Below are positions 1-12,216 of a DNA stretch of 64,000 bases, piece after piece. Made by a program: the position numbers and the translations under genes. The notes beneath the pieces are model-generated. The model worked only from the letters and a program-made list of their open reading frames with translations, was not told where the DNA came from and did no database searches. Positions within the stretch are counted from its first letter, which is position 1. Each line of letters begins with the position of its first letter. Source of the stretch: Patiria pectinifera (Eukaryota; Echinodermata; Asteroidea; Valvatida; Asterinidae); the NCBI GenBank assembly GCA_029964075.1, contig CM057148.1:30373916-30437915 (forward strand), written 5' to 3'.

Positions 1-656
1 CACGCAAAGGCCATAGAAAGTTTCCATTTTGTGGCCATATTGGATACCTAACTGTCCCCAAGAAGCCGAGGTGACATCACGCAGTTGTAGGAACTGCAGG
101 TCAACTGCCAAGAAACCACCAGAAAATGTTGCTTTAACTGTTAAAATCCAATTATCATGTCCGCCCACCGGAGGGAAAAAAAAACACATGCCCACATGTC
201 ATTTATATACGGCCAACTTGGCAGCTATTTGGAAGCCATGCTGGCTTGCAAAAGAAGAGTGAAATGAAAGGAAAAGGGTAAAAATTAAGTGACCAATAAA
301 ATTCACATTTGGGCACTATATTACTCGATATCAACTATGAGCGCACATCAGGTAATCTATCATCCAAACAGCCATATTGGTGGCGATCTCGGATCTCAGT
401 TTCCACAGAATGCCGAGTTTGAATCTTGTAGATTTGAAATAATATATCAAGAACCGTGCGTGAATTCCCCATTCACGCAGGTAAAAAGGTAAAAAGAATG
501 CGCAACAGAACAAATAGTAATTGTTTGTATTATAAAAGTTTAACCATTTATTTATTATTATGAGTATCACTGACTTACTGGAGAGTGTCATTCCGAGGGC
601 GTAAATCCCGTGTGGATGTACGGTATTTACCCCCTGCACACTTTTTACTTTTTGAC
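1..656. other. Stretch without recognised feature
   Basis: No coding exon, structural RNA or repeat boundary was recognised. Short open frames here have no family resemblance. Confidence 0.5.
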
Positions 657-695
657 GGGGGGGGGGGGGGGGGGGCATTTGACACCCCCCCCCCC
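657..695. repeat. G-run/C-run hairpin
   Basis: A run of 19 G (657-675) is followed after 9 bases by 11 C (685-695). The two runs can pair into a hairpin. Similar G or C runs recur near 3160, 13005, 26545, 35910, 36120 and 56540. Confidence 0.9.
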
Positions 696-1054
696 TTTTT
701 CGTTGTGCGGATCTTGAGTTATTTTTCGAAATTCCTAACAAACTAAATCTATTCAATAGCACTGACAATCGGAAAAAAATGGTAAAACAGTTTTAATACG
801 CCGTGTTGATGTAAGGTATATGCACATAACCGCTGAAGTTATAATGACCTTATAATCTGTGTGTACATCACCTCGACGCAAATTCCAACTTCTGAATGGG
901 TACACAAACATGTAAGATGTACATCTTTATCACGAACAGCGCCCTCCAGTGAAATGTGGTGTACATCCCCCCTTGATCAATCCATCCCTACCACTCGTTT
1001 GCAGAGATGTGCACCACTGTATTTTTCAATTAATTTTTCTGATCTCCTTTACAG

Positions 1055-1329
1055 TAATGGGAATGTCATCTAATACCCGTACCGTTGTCCGAAGATGCCT
1101 GCAATGCTCCACACTGACTTCTGCGGATTCTCCGAACCTGTTGAGCGCGCACGAGATGCGACGTTTCTGGCTGCGTTACGACCACGGCACCTTCGCCCTA
1201 GGCAAGCATCAGCTGGACGCCTATTTTGAGTGGACCGACCCAAACCCCCCGGCTACCCCAGTTAGGTTCTATGGCATCTCCAGCTATGCCAAGCCGCAGA
1301 CTTGGGTGTTCTATCATACCTGCCATTAG
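1055..1329 (+). CDS. Terminal exon, FAMeT-like (Methyltransf_FA) domain, copy 1
   Basis: This exon is predicted to encode the C-terminal half of a farnesoic acid O-methyltransferase-like domain. Despite its name, in many invertebrates the domain occurs in secreted or multidomain proteins of unclear function. A pyrimidine-rich tract ending in ACAG (1051-1054) gives a credible 3' splice site. The reading frame is then open to TAG at 1327-1329. Visible family residues are VVRRCLQ, MRRFWLRYDHGTFALG and a YFEWTDPNP stretch, followed by an FYGISSY core and a YHTCH end. About 91 residues are encoded, so upstream exons holding the N-terminal half must lie before the window. A second, related exon lies 11 kb downstream on the same strand. 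The domain call is from memory of the family, not from a search. Confidence 0.6.
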
Positions 1330-1499
1330 GTTCACCTTTCCCTTGTTTGTGTGTGTATTGGGGATGAGAAACTATGGTCAACCATGTTTTCACAAACTCA
1401 TATCAACTACAGGGTAGGTCAAAAAGAAAGTGACCAATTGATAAAACAAGGATTTCGCCATTATCTTTAAATAGTTACTTCTGACCGCAGTGTGTATTC
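1330..1499. other. Stretch without recognised feature
   Basis: Sequence following the first FAMeT-like exon. It presumably holds its 3' UTR. No clear polyadenylation signal was assigned. Confidence 0.4.
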
Positions 1500-1745
1500 T
1501 TAGACATCATTATCATTGAAGGTTGCCATGTTGCAAATGTGACCCAACTTTGGTTCCAATTAAACGAAAATGATCAAATGAGATAAAATTTAAATTGTAA
1601 GCCGAGTTTACAATGTGACCTCAGATGACCTTTGACTTTGGTATGTGACCTTTGACATGATCATAATGAAGGTTCCCATGTTGCATCTTTGACTCAAATT
1701 TGGTTCCAATTGGACTGCAACTTTTCAAATGATACCAATTTACAT
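1500..1745 (+). repeat. Degenerate GACCTTTGAC tandem repeat, two units
   Basis: Two diverged units of about 120 bp share ATCAT-x-ATGAAGGTT, CCATGTTGCA, GACCCAA-TTTGGTTCCAATT and TGACCTCAGATGACCTTTGAC. A third related unit lies at 2285-2425. Confidence 0.75.
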
Positions 1746-2284
1746 TTATAGCAGGCTGTACTCGCAATCTCAAGGTTTAACGCAAAGTTGACGCAAAGGT
1801 GACGCAATAAAGTTCGCAAGGGGTCTCGACAGAAGCCTTTAATCCATAATCATCGTTCTTGGCTCCGTGAAAACTAGTACAGACGCCTAAAATTCAGATA
1901 GATTCACATAAGTATTTGTAATTAGGTCACGAGGTGAATACATGTATATGAATGCAAATATACAAATCCAAAGTGTGGCAAAACATCCGGTGAAAATGTC
2001 TCTCTGAAAATGCACAAAAATACATTCTGCAATCTCAATACACAAAAGAGAATATATCATTTACCTCTTTGCATCCTTTAAGTCTACTGTAGGATTCTTA
2101 GAAATAGATAATTCTGGCTTAATCTTCCAAAAAGGTCGCAAAATTTCATGCAAAACTGTGTTTGCTACAGCATGACTTTGTTCATTTGCTCGAGGCAGGT
2201 ATTCTGTACTCCACTAAATACTGCTTAAAGGCGCTTTGACAGTCTAACGGTGATTCATCTGCATCAAAAACATTTTCAGACTAT

Positions 2285-2425
2285 TTTACAACTTGACCTC
2301 AGATGGGATTTGACCTTGGTATGTGACATTTGACATCATTGATATATGAAGGATACCATGCTGCATCTATGACGTAAGTTTGGTTCCAATTGGACCTTAA
2401 CTTTTTAAATGAGACCATTTTTTTT
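2285..2425 (+). repeat. Third GACCTTTGAC-type unit
   Basis: It matches the 1500-1745 repeat through TGACCTCAGATG, GACCTTGGTATGTGAC, CATGCTGCATCTATGAC and TTTGGTTCCAATTGGAC. The unit is separated from the first two by about 540 bp of unrelated DNA. Confidence 0.7.
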
Positions 2426-3054
2426 TAATTGTAACCAAAACACCATATACGCACGGACTCACATACGGGCAGGCATAAGTGATTGCATGGTCTCTTTCAT
2501 AACAAAGTAATTAATAACATAGTAAGTTGACTACAGTAATTTGCTTAGTACCCTGTTCCCCGCTTTTTTAATAAAACAGATAAACAAATTCAGCTGCCCA
2601 CCACTGATCATTTAACGTTCTACGAACTGATAAATACCCATTAAATAAAATGAAACATGCTAGTTTTGTTTGTTCCTCATAATCAAAAACACACACTATT
2701 ACACAGGCCGGTAGCCAGCAGGGGTCAGGGCCCCCAAATGGGCCGCATGTACACACATTCTGAAATATATCCTAGTGGAGTCATGTCTTTGTTCTCGTGT
2801 ACTAAAGTTTTCGAGATTGAAAGTGTACTTTCAAAATGTTCCTATTTCAACCAGAATTAATTTCCTGGGCTGAAGTTCGAACTTAATATCCGTTACATAA
2901 CATGCTTCAATTTGCGACGGATCAACACACCTTGGAAATTCCTAGTTTTGGAGTAAAATGCATATATCTATTTCGTGATAACCTTGTTCACACTTTCTTT
3001 TTGATTCGCCCTGTATTTGCACACATCATAGTAAGGTTGATGGCATCATTGTTA
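2426..3054. other. Stretch without recognised feature
   Basis: AT-rich DNA with no supported gene. Around 2710-2750 there is a short Gly/Pro-type G/C-rich patch reminiscent of hAT MITE ends, without clear borders. Confidence 0.4.
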
Positions 3055-3225
3055 ACAAGAGCGGATCGAGAACACAATTTTGGGGGCGGCCCCAAAAAAA
3101 GTTGGTCCCAAAAAAGTGGGTCCCAAAAATAACGGCGTAGGGTTCGGTTTTGTTTTTTAAGGGGGGGGGGGGTGCTAGATTCTCTGTGGTGCGATCTGAG
3201 GCAATTTCTGACCACTTTGATCAGT
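3055..3225 (-). repeat. Fragment of the 29153-type hAT element
   Basis: Read on the minus strand, this segment carries the same blocks as the hAT element at 29153-30313. These are a TGGTCAGAAATTGCCTCAGA-like block, GGACCAACTT and GGGACCCAC runs, and an AAAATTGTGTTCTCGATCCGC-like end. It is a partial, diverged copy without identifiable terminal duplication. Confidence 0.7.
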
Positions 3226-6200
3226 CTTTCAGGAAAAGATGGTGGTGTACGCAGTGCCTGCCTTTATTGTGACGTCACTTAAAACAATATGGGGTTCGCT
3301 TTGTGGGTGTGTGTGCTCTTTGGGGAGGGGGCGTTGCCGATTGATTGTTAACAGCCGTATGTATCACAACGCACAACAGGGAGTAAGGATGTTGGGATAC
3401 TTTCAGTACCCAAGCGTTTGTTACTACATATCGACCAGATCTGGAAGACTGTTTCCCTCCCCCCGTGCCCCCACCCCCCTTGAAAATATGGGGACCGGTA
3501 GCTAGCTCCCACTTTAAGTCATTGATTGGATCACTATTCACGCGCAGCATGATTGTTAGCTGTTTCAGCAATCAGCCGAAACAGCTGTTTTCGTTCAGAT
3601 TGTGTTTCTGTTTCGGTGACACAGCGAAACAAATCTTGTTTTCGTTAAGATTGTTTTCCCCTATTATTCAGTCTTTTTGTCCAAAAGGTTTGTACACGTT
3701 ATTCTTCTACCAATCAAATTGACTTCAAACTAGGAACACACTTAGGAACACTTGGTTTTTTTGTCGATTCTTAATGTTGTTTCTCTCATCTCCATATCTC
3801 CTCAATAAAAAATGCTATATTAAAATTATATTTGTATAAGGTTCGGTAGGTCATAGTATATGCACATAATTTCGTAACATGTTTGACGTCATCATTGCGT
3901 CAAAAAAAAATTGTGATTTTTGAAACACACTTCTTGATTTTCTTAATCGCTATTCAGCATTGTGCATGGACGATAATTGAACACATAGTTATCAAAAAAA
4001 ATGACTCTTGTCTTACCACAAAAAGTACGCAAAATCGCCAGTGTCTCCCTGAATGCAACTTTCAAGCATTTTAACTGGTTTTAAATACTAAAGAGTAATA
4101 TCTTTATTAAATATTCCTAGAGAAGCTCACCACCACCGAAACGGCACATTTTTGTCATAATGCCATTTTGCAATAGGTTGGTTGCGAGCACATTTTACCG
4201 TTGTGATTTTGAATTCAAATCAGGAGGCGGAATTCAAACCTATGCACGTCGTGCATATAATGTACATAAGGAACCAAACTACCAGTTTAGTCGACCGATA
4301 GTTTTTGATCAGTTATTCTCTTATAAAGTGTTTGCAATCATTAACGTTATCAATTGCTGATCTTTTTAGCCGACACTAGCTATAATGTGGCGTGATTAGG
4401 CCTGCACGCAAAGCTTATAATCTTTTTTTTTATCGTTTCGTGATTGAGCTGTAGTTCAACTTTTTTGTGACGTCTCTAAGTTGTAAAAATAGTAGATAGT
4501 TCGTTTTTTTATTCATTTATTTACTACGGGAATGTGTGCTTAACCGGTTTTATACACTTTTTTAAAGACCGGTTGGAGTCTCGATGGGTAATGATTATTA
4601 TCAGCATCCAGACTCCAAATGTTTTTTTTCATTCATAGTGTTTAATACCGGTCAAGCAAATATTTATTCTCTTTAAAAATACCTTTTCGGTAAAAAAAAA
4701 AAATTACGATTCAAAACTCAAAACACGTAAAACATTTTAAATTTCCAACGGCTTTGTTTAACGATTTTACTTTATTTCTTTCGAAACACCTCTCTAGCTA
4801 TATTATGGAATTTTCCTGTCGCACAAAGTGTTCAACAACTTTTTATATGGACGTTGGCGTGCCCGTCGCACGGACTGCGCGATGTGGCGCAGAACTCAGC
4901 TTTTTACGGTGTAGCGTGGATAGGACTATGAAATAGCCAGTCACTGGTAGTATCTCGCATGCATACGTGATAATTGTGAACGTTCAACCAATATGTTCAA
5001 ATAAGTCCAAATTTCATTGAAGCTGGAAAAGTGTTTCAGAATCTTTATCGTCCATTTAAGACGACCAATAGGAATGGGTAATTTGTCTAAGGCATTTATG
5101 AAATGTGGATTATTTTACGAGGCTACAACTCACCGTACAAGTCAGTTTTTTTGTACATACTTACTGTATTGTTCATGCTTTTGAATAGCCTCTGCAACCA
5201 ATTGCATATATAAACGGGACTGACACGATTATTTAAAGAAACAGTCCACATTTACATAAAACGATTAGTTTTATATATATATAAATATTTTGACGGGTAC
5301 CACATAACGTATTTTTCGTTAAAGGGCTTGACGTGAAATATGACATGAACCATAATTCGGGAAAATATTTTGTGCAAATCTACTTCTCTTAAATGTGCAA
5401 AAACTGAACTGAAGTAAATTCTTTTAACATGTTATATTTTCCATGCTTTTTATGACTAAATATAGCGCTGTTGTTACCCTGAAAAAAAATCATGGGGATT
5501 TCATTTACCCAATTTTTGGTGCAAACTGCAACGACCCAAAATGTTTGTAAATATCTCTGAACACATCAGATGGGAGTAGGCTTACCTAGATTTTGGGAAA
5601 TTGCAGTTTTAACCCATAATTGGTAAATGTTGTGCCCTTTCAGGAAGATACTGTTTAATAAAAAGAACATTTATGGGAGCAAATATCAAACATTCTGACA
5701 AATTTTAGTGTTGAAATAGCTGTAACTTTGAGGTTTTTGTCTGAAATGCCATTTGGCTTTGGCTCATGGATATGAAAATCATGTCAACATAAACACCAAA
5801 ATTGCACCAAATGCACTTATATTTGGCAAAATGAAAATTGAAATAATGTTAATTGCGACACAAATTTTTCAAATATTGCGTTAAAAATTACATTACATGA
5901 GTCCTTTAAATCTTTAGCTTTTAACACAAAATGTTCTCTTTGCATTTGTTTTATTTTTCGCGATGATTTATTTTATAAATTGAAATTCTCGCTTTTACTC
6001 ATTTTTTTATACTCTTTTTTTATTAATTTTCATTCAATGTTGAACATGCACAATTTTTTTTTTCATTTTAGTGGTGCGGCATGGGGACACAATGGTGCAT
6101 TTTGTGATAAAAACATTTGCAAGCACTTGGCATGTGAGGTTTTCATACCATGAACAAAAATGTCAGATATGGAGGAATTTCATATCTCTATATGAAAACT

Positions 6201-6289
6201 CTATTTTTACCTATTGTTCTTTAAAACATCCCTTTCCTATGACTATGTCTAGTCTTCTTACAATTTAACTACCGACCGAATGTGGAAAA
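3226..6289. other. AT-rich stretch without supported gene
   Basis: Nothing coding is convincing. At 4535-4665 there is a weak inverted repeat (ACCGGTTTTATACACTT against AGTGTTTAATACCGGT, with GGAGTCT/AGACTCC inside), perhaps a small decayed MITE. The remainder is simple AT-rich sequence. Confidence 0.4.
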
Positions 6290-7770
6290 AAAAATCACAA
6301 TTGACCTCTGATGACGTTCTAGAGGTCATTGTCATTTGTATTAACTGCACTAACTCTACTTATAGCTATTTGTACGATGTACCCCTTAAACCCCAATTGT
6401 TTTTAAGACCCAAGTCATAATGTTAGGTGGCTCATGCTATGAAAAGAATTCCATATGTAGGGACTTTCTTAATCTGAACTCTGATGGCCTTCAAGGGTCA
6501 ATGAACTTTGCGTTTCCTATTATTAAATAAGAGGATTAACTATTCAAAACATCACTTTTTTTATTAGCCGTATCTAAGTTTGGGTATTCTTGCCATGATA
6601 TGAATTTTAAGTTGTATAGACATTTTATATTTGACCTCTGATGACCTTTGCTGGGTCAATAAACTTGTACACTCTGATTGCCGTAATTTATCATGTTAAA
6701 TCTTCCAAATGCCATTTTTTCAAGACCGAAGTCTAATAAGAGTAAAAGAAGTTTTTTAAATAATTATTCTGCAACATGACATGACGTCAGACCATTGGTC
6801 TGACGTCTTCCGCAATAGCGAAAAAATATTGGCGAGACATCGGACAAGCATCACTCTCTAACAGTTACGATTGGGCTTGGTAAAAAAAAAATAAAAACGT
6901 GGTTATCCAAGTTCATCTGGATACAGCAGGGTGTAATTAGGTACAAAAGCGTGAATTTTCCTTGACATTATGTACATTTTCCATTACAAAACAGACCCAC
7001 ATATTTCTATTCCAATCTCATTATATTGCGTCTGCCAATAAAAGAAGGAGAAACCTGGTCAGAGGTCACCTCAACATTCTTTCTGGGGTCTGACTTTATA
7101 TTATGACTGTAAACAAATAGTTGCAATATCGTTCTTTGGCACTATTAAGGCCTGGGTCACGAAAAAAATGGCGTTTTGAGGAAAAAAAATATGATAAATA
7201 ACGGCAACTAAGATATACAAAGTGCATTGGCCTCTCCAAGGGTATTTATACGTCAAATATGATGTCTCCACATCTGAAAATTCTTTTCATGGTACAACGA
7301 GTAAAGTTTTAGACTTGCGTCATGCAAAAAGTGGCATGGACAATTGTGTTACTCTTATTAATATCAATATGAAGACTATGGTTTTACAAAGGTCATGACC
7401 TCTTGTAAGGTCACCATAGGTTGACTATGAAATGATGTATATATAAAAATTCTCTTTTTAGCATGAATACCTTTCATTTAGACATGAATCGTGAAAATAT
7501 GGGGTTTTAAGAATAAATCTTACAAATAGCTATAAACAGGTTTACAAGTGGTCATTGACCTCTCAAAGGTCACTAGAGGTCAGAAATTAATTGTTCCCAC
7601 ATCTGTTCATTATTTTCGTTGTATGAAGACGTATGACTTAGACTTGGGTCATACGAAAGTGAAGTTTTAAAGAACAAAAGTAATGAATAGATTATGTAAG
7701 TTAATTGACCTCTCAAAGGTCACCTGAAATGCCTCCATATCTGAAAATTGTCTGCACTGCATGACATGAA
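6290..7770. repeat. Large inverted repeat of TGACCTCTGATGACC units
   Basis: About three diverged units of 160-190 bp at 6290-6765 are matched in reverse orientation by units at 7060-7770. For example, the complement of 6340-6400 (TACAAATAGCTATAAG with following AATGACCTCT) matches 7500-7590 (TACAAATAGCTATAAAC, ATTGACCTCTCAAAGGTCA). TTCTTTTCATAGCATGAG near 6430 (complement) matches TTCTTTTCATGGTACAACGAG at 7285. The whole forms a decayed fold-back. Confidence 0.7.
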
Positions 7771-7794
7771 GAACCAACATGCGAAGTTTCATGC

Positions 7795-7836
7795 TTTTAT
7801 CATGCAGATGTCTTACCACTCGACCACGGAGCTAAC
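7795..7836 (-). repeat. SINE head fragment, inverted
   Basis: The minus strand reads GTTAGCTCCGTGGTCGAGTG followed by GTAAGACATCTGC, matching the A-box half of the SINE at 8025-8275. It sits head to head with the next copy. Confidence 0.7.
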
Positions 7837-7844
7837 AAATTAGG

Positions 7845-8015
7845 TTAGATATCTGCACTAGAAAGCAGAAGGTCGTGGGTTCGAGTCCCACCCGAGTGAT
7901 TTTGTCCAACTTTCACTCGGGAGGTAACACACTGAGTATACTTTGTATATACGTTGGTGAAGGGCAAAACCAAATTTGATTTACATCACCCTGACGCAAA
8001 AATTCAATGTCATGA
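7845..8015 (+). mobile_element. tRNA-derived SINE, truncated copy
   Basis: It shares ATCTGCACTAGAAAGCAG, the B box GGTTCGAGTCC, CACCCGAGTGA, CGGGAGGTAACACACTGAGT and an ATCACCCTGACGCAAAAATTC tail with the copy at 8025-8275. The A-box region is replaced. It is a SINE rather than a tRNA gene, because the acceptor ends do not pair. Confidence 0.8.
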
Positions 8016-8024
8016 ATAGTTAAT

Positions 8025-8275
8025 GTACCCGCTGCTATGTAAATTAGATTCGAACCGGCCAACCGATCCCGTTAGCTCGGTGGTCGAGTTGTAAGACATC
8101 TGCACTAGAAACCAGGAGGTCGTGGGTTCGAGTCCCACCCGAGTGAATTGTTTTCCAACTTTCATTCGGGAGGTAACATACTGAGTATACAGTATACAGT
8201 GTATATACGTCGGTGAAGGGCAAAACCTAATTTGATTTATATCACCCCGACGCAAAAATTCCATCTTATAAATAA
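8025..8275 (+). mobile_element. tRNA-derived SINE, best copy
   Basis: The tRNA-like head carries an A box (TAGCTCGGTGG, near 8073) and a B box (GGTTCGAGTCC, 8125-8135) as RNA polymerase III promoter elements. A unique body (CTTTCATTCGGGAGGTAAC, GGTGAAGGGCAAAACC) and a CACCCCGACGCAAAAATTCC tail follow. A third copy lies inverted at 60898-61135. The head keeps a good T-arm (GTGGG/CCCAC) but no pairable acceptor stem, so it is not a functional tRNA. Confidence 0.85.
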
Positions 8276-8440
8276 AAACCTACAATTAATCTGCTTGCTC
8301 AATTGTACATTTCAAAAAAAAAATACTTAAGACTTACCTGTTCCATAATTAATTATTGTATTATTAATTTTATTCGTTTTTATTGACATTGTAAGCGCTG
8401 TGATTTTGTTTCACAAAGTAGAGCGTATTTAAATGCCCGG

Positions 8441-8447
8441 TATTATT

Positions 8448-8478
<31 letters not shown>

Positions 8479-8484
8479 TTATTA
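8441..8484. repeat. (ATT)n microsatellite
   Basis: About fourteen ATT units with one T-rich interruption. Confidence 0.95.
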
Positions 8485-10018
8485 CGATCTGACCTACCCT
8501 TGATTTTGTTTTGGAAATGTCTATAACCTAAAAACCCAATACAAAACAAGTAATTGAATTTAGCATGTTGAGCTTGTAATGTTGAGTGCGTAAGAAATGG
8601 TGATTATATTTAAAAGATATATTCGAAATCATATGAATACGTCATCATGACGTCATCCTAATTTATATATTTATGGACACATCATGTTTCAACCCATTCC
8701 GCCAGGTAATCGTAGTATAGTACGTTTATTTCAATGCTGTCCTTGGAAATGTACAGTGTTTACAATAAATTGAACTACAATCATACATTTAAAGTTTTGT
8801 TATCAAATTAGGTAGTTATTTAGATATAAGCCTTTCAAAATATGCCTTTCAGACGACATCACCTAACACATGATGAAGACGCCATACTTTACCACGAGGT
8901 CTTTACAGGCTAACATCCATCCAAGTATGAAAAAGATGAATGCTCAAAGAGGCCTCATGAAAGACCAATACAAGTCTCAGTGATTTTGTGATGGAACTCC
9001 CAAGAAAAGAATAACTGGAATAAATGATTTCCGCAAAGTTGCAAAAAGGCCACGCACAGAAACTCGGAAAAAGAAAAAGAGATTGTTGTTATTGTGCTGG
9101 ATGCTTTTTCATGATTTTGGAGTATGAGCTCTAAACGAATTTAGTTCATAATGTACTCATCGTTATCAAAATGAAAAAAAACGAACCGCATGGAATGCGA
9201 CATTTTAGGTTTGAACTTATATGCATGAGTAAGTGAATTTGGTTCGATTTGGTAGCCAAATTGCAATAACACTGTATGTACTTACATATGTTTTGTTTAA
9301 ACGTACACTATAACCAATAGGATAGGCATTGCTATTTAATATATGCCTTATAATTAAGCAAGTATCAAAGATCAAACTTTCACGCGTTGACATATTGTAT
9401 CCTAATTTAACATTCAATTAATAAGTTATTATTAAAGGATAGTAATTTTTTTTTTACGAACTAAAGTGTAGTGTAACCGAATTTTGGTTGATCTTTGATT
9501 TTTTTTTTGTTCAGGATGTGCTACAAACCTTTAACCGTGTTATTTTGATCATATCTCAGCCGGGGCGCGGGGCCTTAAGATCTCGGCCATCGAGTGACGA
9601 CAAATGTTGAAACTCAGTACATGCATTGAGCAATTTATTTTGAATATACCTGAGAAATGTATTGACTATAGGTCAAAACGTTTTGGAATAATGGCTAATT
9701 AATTATTCATATGCCTGAATGGTAATTCTGCTCTGTGTACACTACGTAGGCCTAATGTGGGGAACTTTAGTTTTTCTCGCCACGTAGCGCCGGAAATTGT
9801 CCGATTTTTATGTTTTTGGTACAGAAAGATGCGCAAGGCTCGAGACTAAAACAGTCAGAACGGTTCGGGTCGCGATTTTGTTTTAAGCTATCGAGGACAA
9901 AGTTGAGAGGGAGGGGTTATTAAGCCAATCACAAAACTCAGCTTCGTGGTTTTATCCTGGAATTCACGGTCTCAAACTGTTTAGTCAAGTTCAGCTGAAG
10001 AAGAACGTTTACAAAATC
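8485..10018. other. Stretch without recognised feature
   Basis: No exon or repeat border was supported. A lysine-rich short open stretch near 8930-9090 could be a transposase remnant but matches nothing recognisable. Confidence 0.4.
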
Positions 10019-11528
10019 TAACAAACGCATCAACAAATATGGCGAGTCAAATGCATAATTTTCAAGAACCATAGGGGTGAACACCTGTAAATAAACCTCA
10101 ACCGATCCGCCGAGCTCATGCATAATAGTTATTCACTCAAACTATTCCGTATTAGAGAGTTATGAGAGTCAGTGAACCTCTGGCCCGGACTAAGGGCTTC
10201 CAGGTCTGAGCTTTTTGGATGCAACTGGACTCTAAACTGGCGCTATTTTGCTATGTTGTGGAGGGATCGTTCTTGTTTAAGATGGCTTTTACTTTTACGC
10301 TTTGGAAAAAATAGGAAACGTCTTTTTTGGGTGAGAATTTCTCGAAAGGTCAATGGTCAACCTGCCAAACACTGAGAAGAAAAATAACAAATGACATGTT
10401 GATCATATTTTTATTCTGTACAGCATAAATTAATCTGTGAGAGTTCTGAGTAATTTAAACAAGAGTTTTGAAGTATTTTAGCGTTGGTGACTATGGGATT
10501 TTTAATACAAAGTTCCATCCATAGGCAAATGGGGAATTAGCGTAACGCTCTCATTAGGCCTTGACAACAAAAGGACTACTATAAAGCAAACCATTGCTTT
10601 CCTCCAGGAATAAGTACCCGCTGAAGCAAAATTCGTATTCTTCGTGCGACTCTAACTGAATAAGAGCACAAAATCACGGGTTTTTATGTTGTGAATGTTG
10701 GTCCGCCATGTTGGATGTATTTAAATTTGACCAGGCGTTTGTAATTAGAATCAATGTTTGAAACCACTGCCGCGCTAATGCCGTGCTAATATCGCGCTAA
10801 ATTCAATTTTATTCGAAACGGGATAAGAACGAGATCTGACAGGTCTGTTAAGGCCTGTTTCAGATGTTGTGCTTATGCCGTATCGAATACAATTGAGTGT
10901 AGCGCGACGTTAAGATTTTGTGCTCTTAATCAATTACTGGTGTCCCTTATTGTAGTCGTTTTGTTGTCGTGGCCCGTTGAGAACGTTATGCAAATTCCTC
11001 ATCTGCCTATAGATAAACCTCTGTATTAAAAGCCCCATATGCACCAATGCTAAATGCCCATACTTCATTTTTTTTCAAAAATACTCTCACAGGTATTTAA
11101 GCTGCATAGAAAAATGTTATCAACATATCATCTGTTCATTTATTTTTTTTTTAAGTTTTGGTAGATTGACCGTTGACTTTTTGAGAAAATCTCATCCATT
11201 GAAAACGTCCCAAATTTTCCCAAGGCGGAAAAGTAGCAACCTAATCTTAAAAAACGATCCATCCAAAACATTTCATAATGGCGCCAGTTTCAAGTCCAAT
11301 TGCATCCAAAATGCTCAGAATTAGAAGCTCCAAGTCCGGGCCAGAGGTTCATTGCCATATCTCTTCAATTCCCAAATGTTATCGCTCGCAGATCTCTCTA
11401 ATACAGAATATTTTGAGGGTATAACTATTATTCAAGGGCTCGGAGGATAGGTTTAGGCATATGTACAGGTGTGCACCCCTATGATTCTTGAAAATTATGC
11501 ATGTAAATATGTGTTGATGCGTTTGTTA
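10019..11528. mobile_element. Fold-back element, 1.5 kb imperfect palindrome
   Basis: The ends are inverted copies: TAACAAACGCATCAACA at 10019 and TGTTGATGCGTTTGTTA ending at 11528. The arms continue inward through matching blocks. Examples are ATAATTTTCAAGAACCATAGGGGTG (10052) against 11478-11500, the AGTCCGGGCCAGAGGTTCA block at 11330 against 10170-10195, and GGCAAATGGGGAATTAGCGT near 10525 against the complement of 10985-11010. There is no coding region. No clear target duplication was found. Confidence 0.85.
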
Positions 11529-11604
11529 TTATTATTATTTATTTCTCATACACACGTTGCGAGCATGCGCATTCCTAATTATAAACGACGTTCACGGAAA
11601 TAGC

Positions 11605-11905
11605 ATGACGCGTGGTTACAAACGTCGTGCTATTGCCGTGTCTAATGCAATTTCAATTTCAATTCGTAGTTGGCCGGCTAACTAAATTATATTCGGCACG
11701 GCAGTAGCACGACGTTTGAATCCGCGCCGTGCTACTGCCGTGCTAAATTGATAAGCACGGCAGACCCTGTCGAGCTAAATCTTCTGCCGAGCCAACATCA
11801 ATAAAAGGTTTCAAACGTCGTGCTTGTGCCGTGTCGAATAAAGAAAACTCAATTTTATTTCTAGTCGACACGGCATAAGCACGACGTCTGAAACAGTCCT
11901 TTAAC
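11605..11905. repeat. Clustered CGTCGTGC-TTGCCGTG palindromes
   Basis: Two hairpins with arms of 25-35 bp lie at about 11693-11752 and 11813-11902. The arms carry AACGTCGTGCT(A/T)(T/G)TGCCGTGT and its complement (ACACGGCATAAGCACGACGT). Related motifs occur in the core of the neighbouring fold-back (10768-10800, 10866-10890), which suggests one repeat family. Confidence 0.75.
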
Positions 11906-12216
11906 ACAGCGAAGATCATGAAACAGTGTGCAGCGTTTGACTGCACTATTCAGTAACGACACTGAAAAAGGCGTGCCCCTGTTCTTTATCAGAATATCAG
12001 AATTGAAACGGGCCCTAAAAGTAGGTCATGTTCAGTTGTGTTCCACAGACAACATTATTAGTTTGAATTCAGGACACCAAACTGAGTAGATACACATATA
12101 CAAGTTTACCTAATTGCGAAACCGTTACTACAAAACTCATTTTCTGAACTTGATTTCAGAAGATTAACCCTTGACCTTATCCTATTAAGTTGCTATTTCC
12201 TTGGTCTCAATTATAG

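Noticed and set aside
331..768. 145-codon minus-strand frame
   Set aside because: It crosses G and C homopolymers giving Pro/Gly runs and has no family resemblance.
8060..8150. Possible tRNA gene with clear B box and T-arm
   Set aside because: The acceptor ends do not pair, the anticodon stem is poor, and the same sequence recurs with a common non-tRNA body, so it is a SINE.
10172..10375. 67-codon plus-strand frame
   Set aside because: It lies wholly inside a fold-back arm, its inverted counterpart does not preserve the frame, and it has no known motif.
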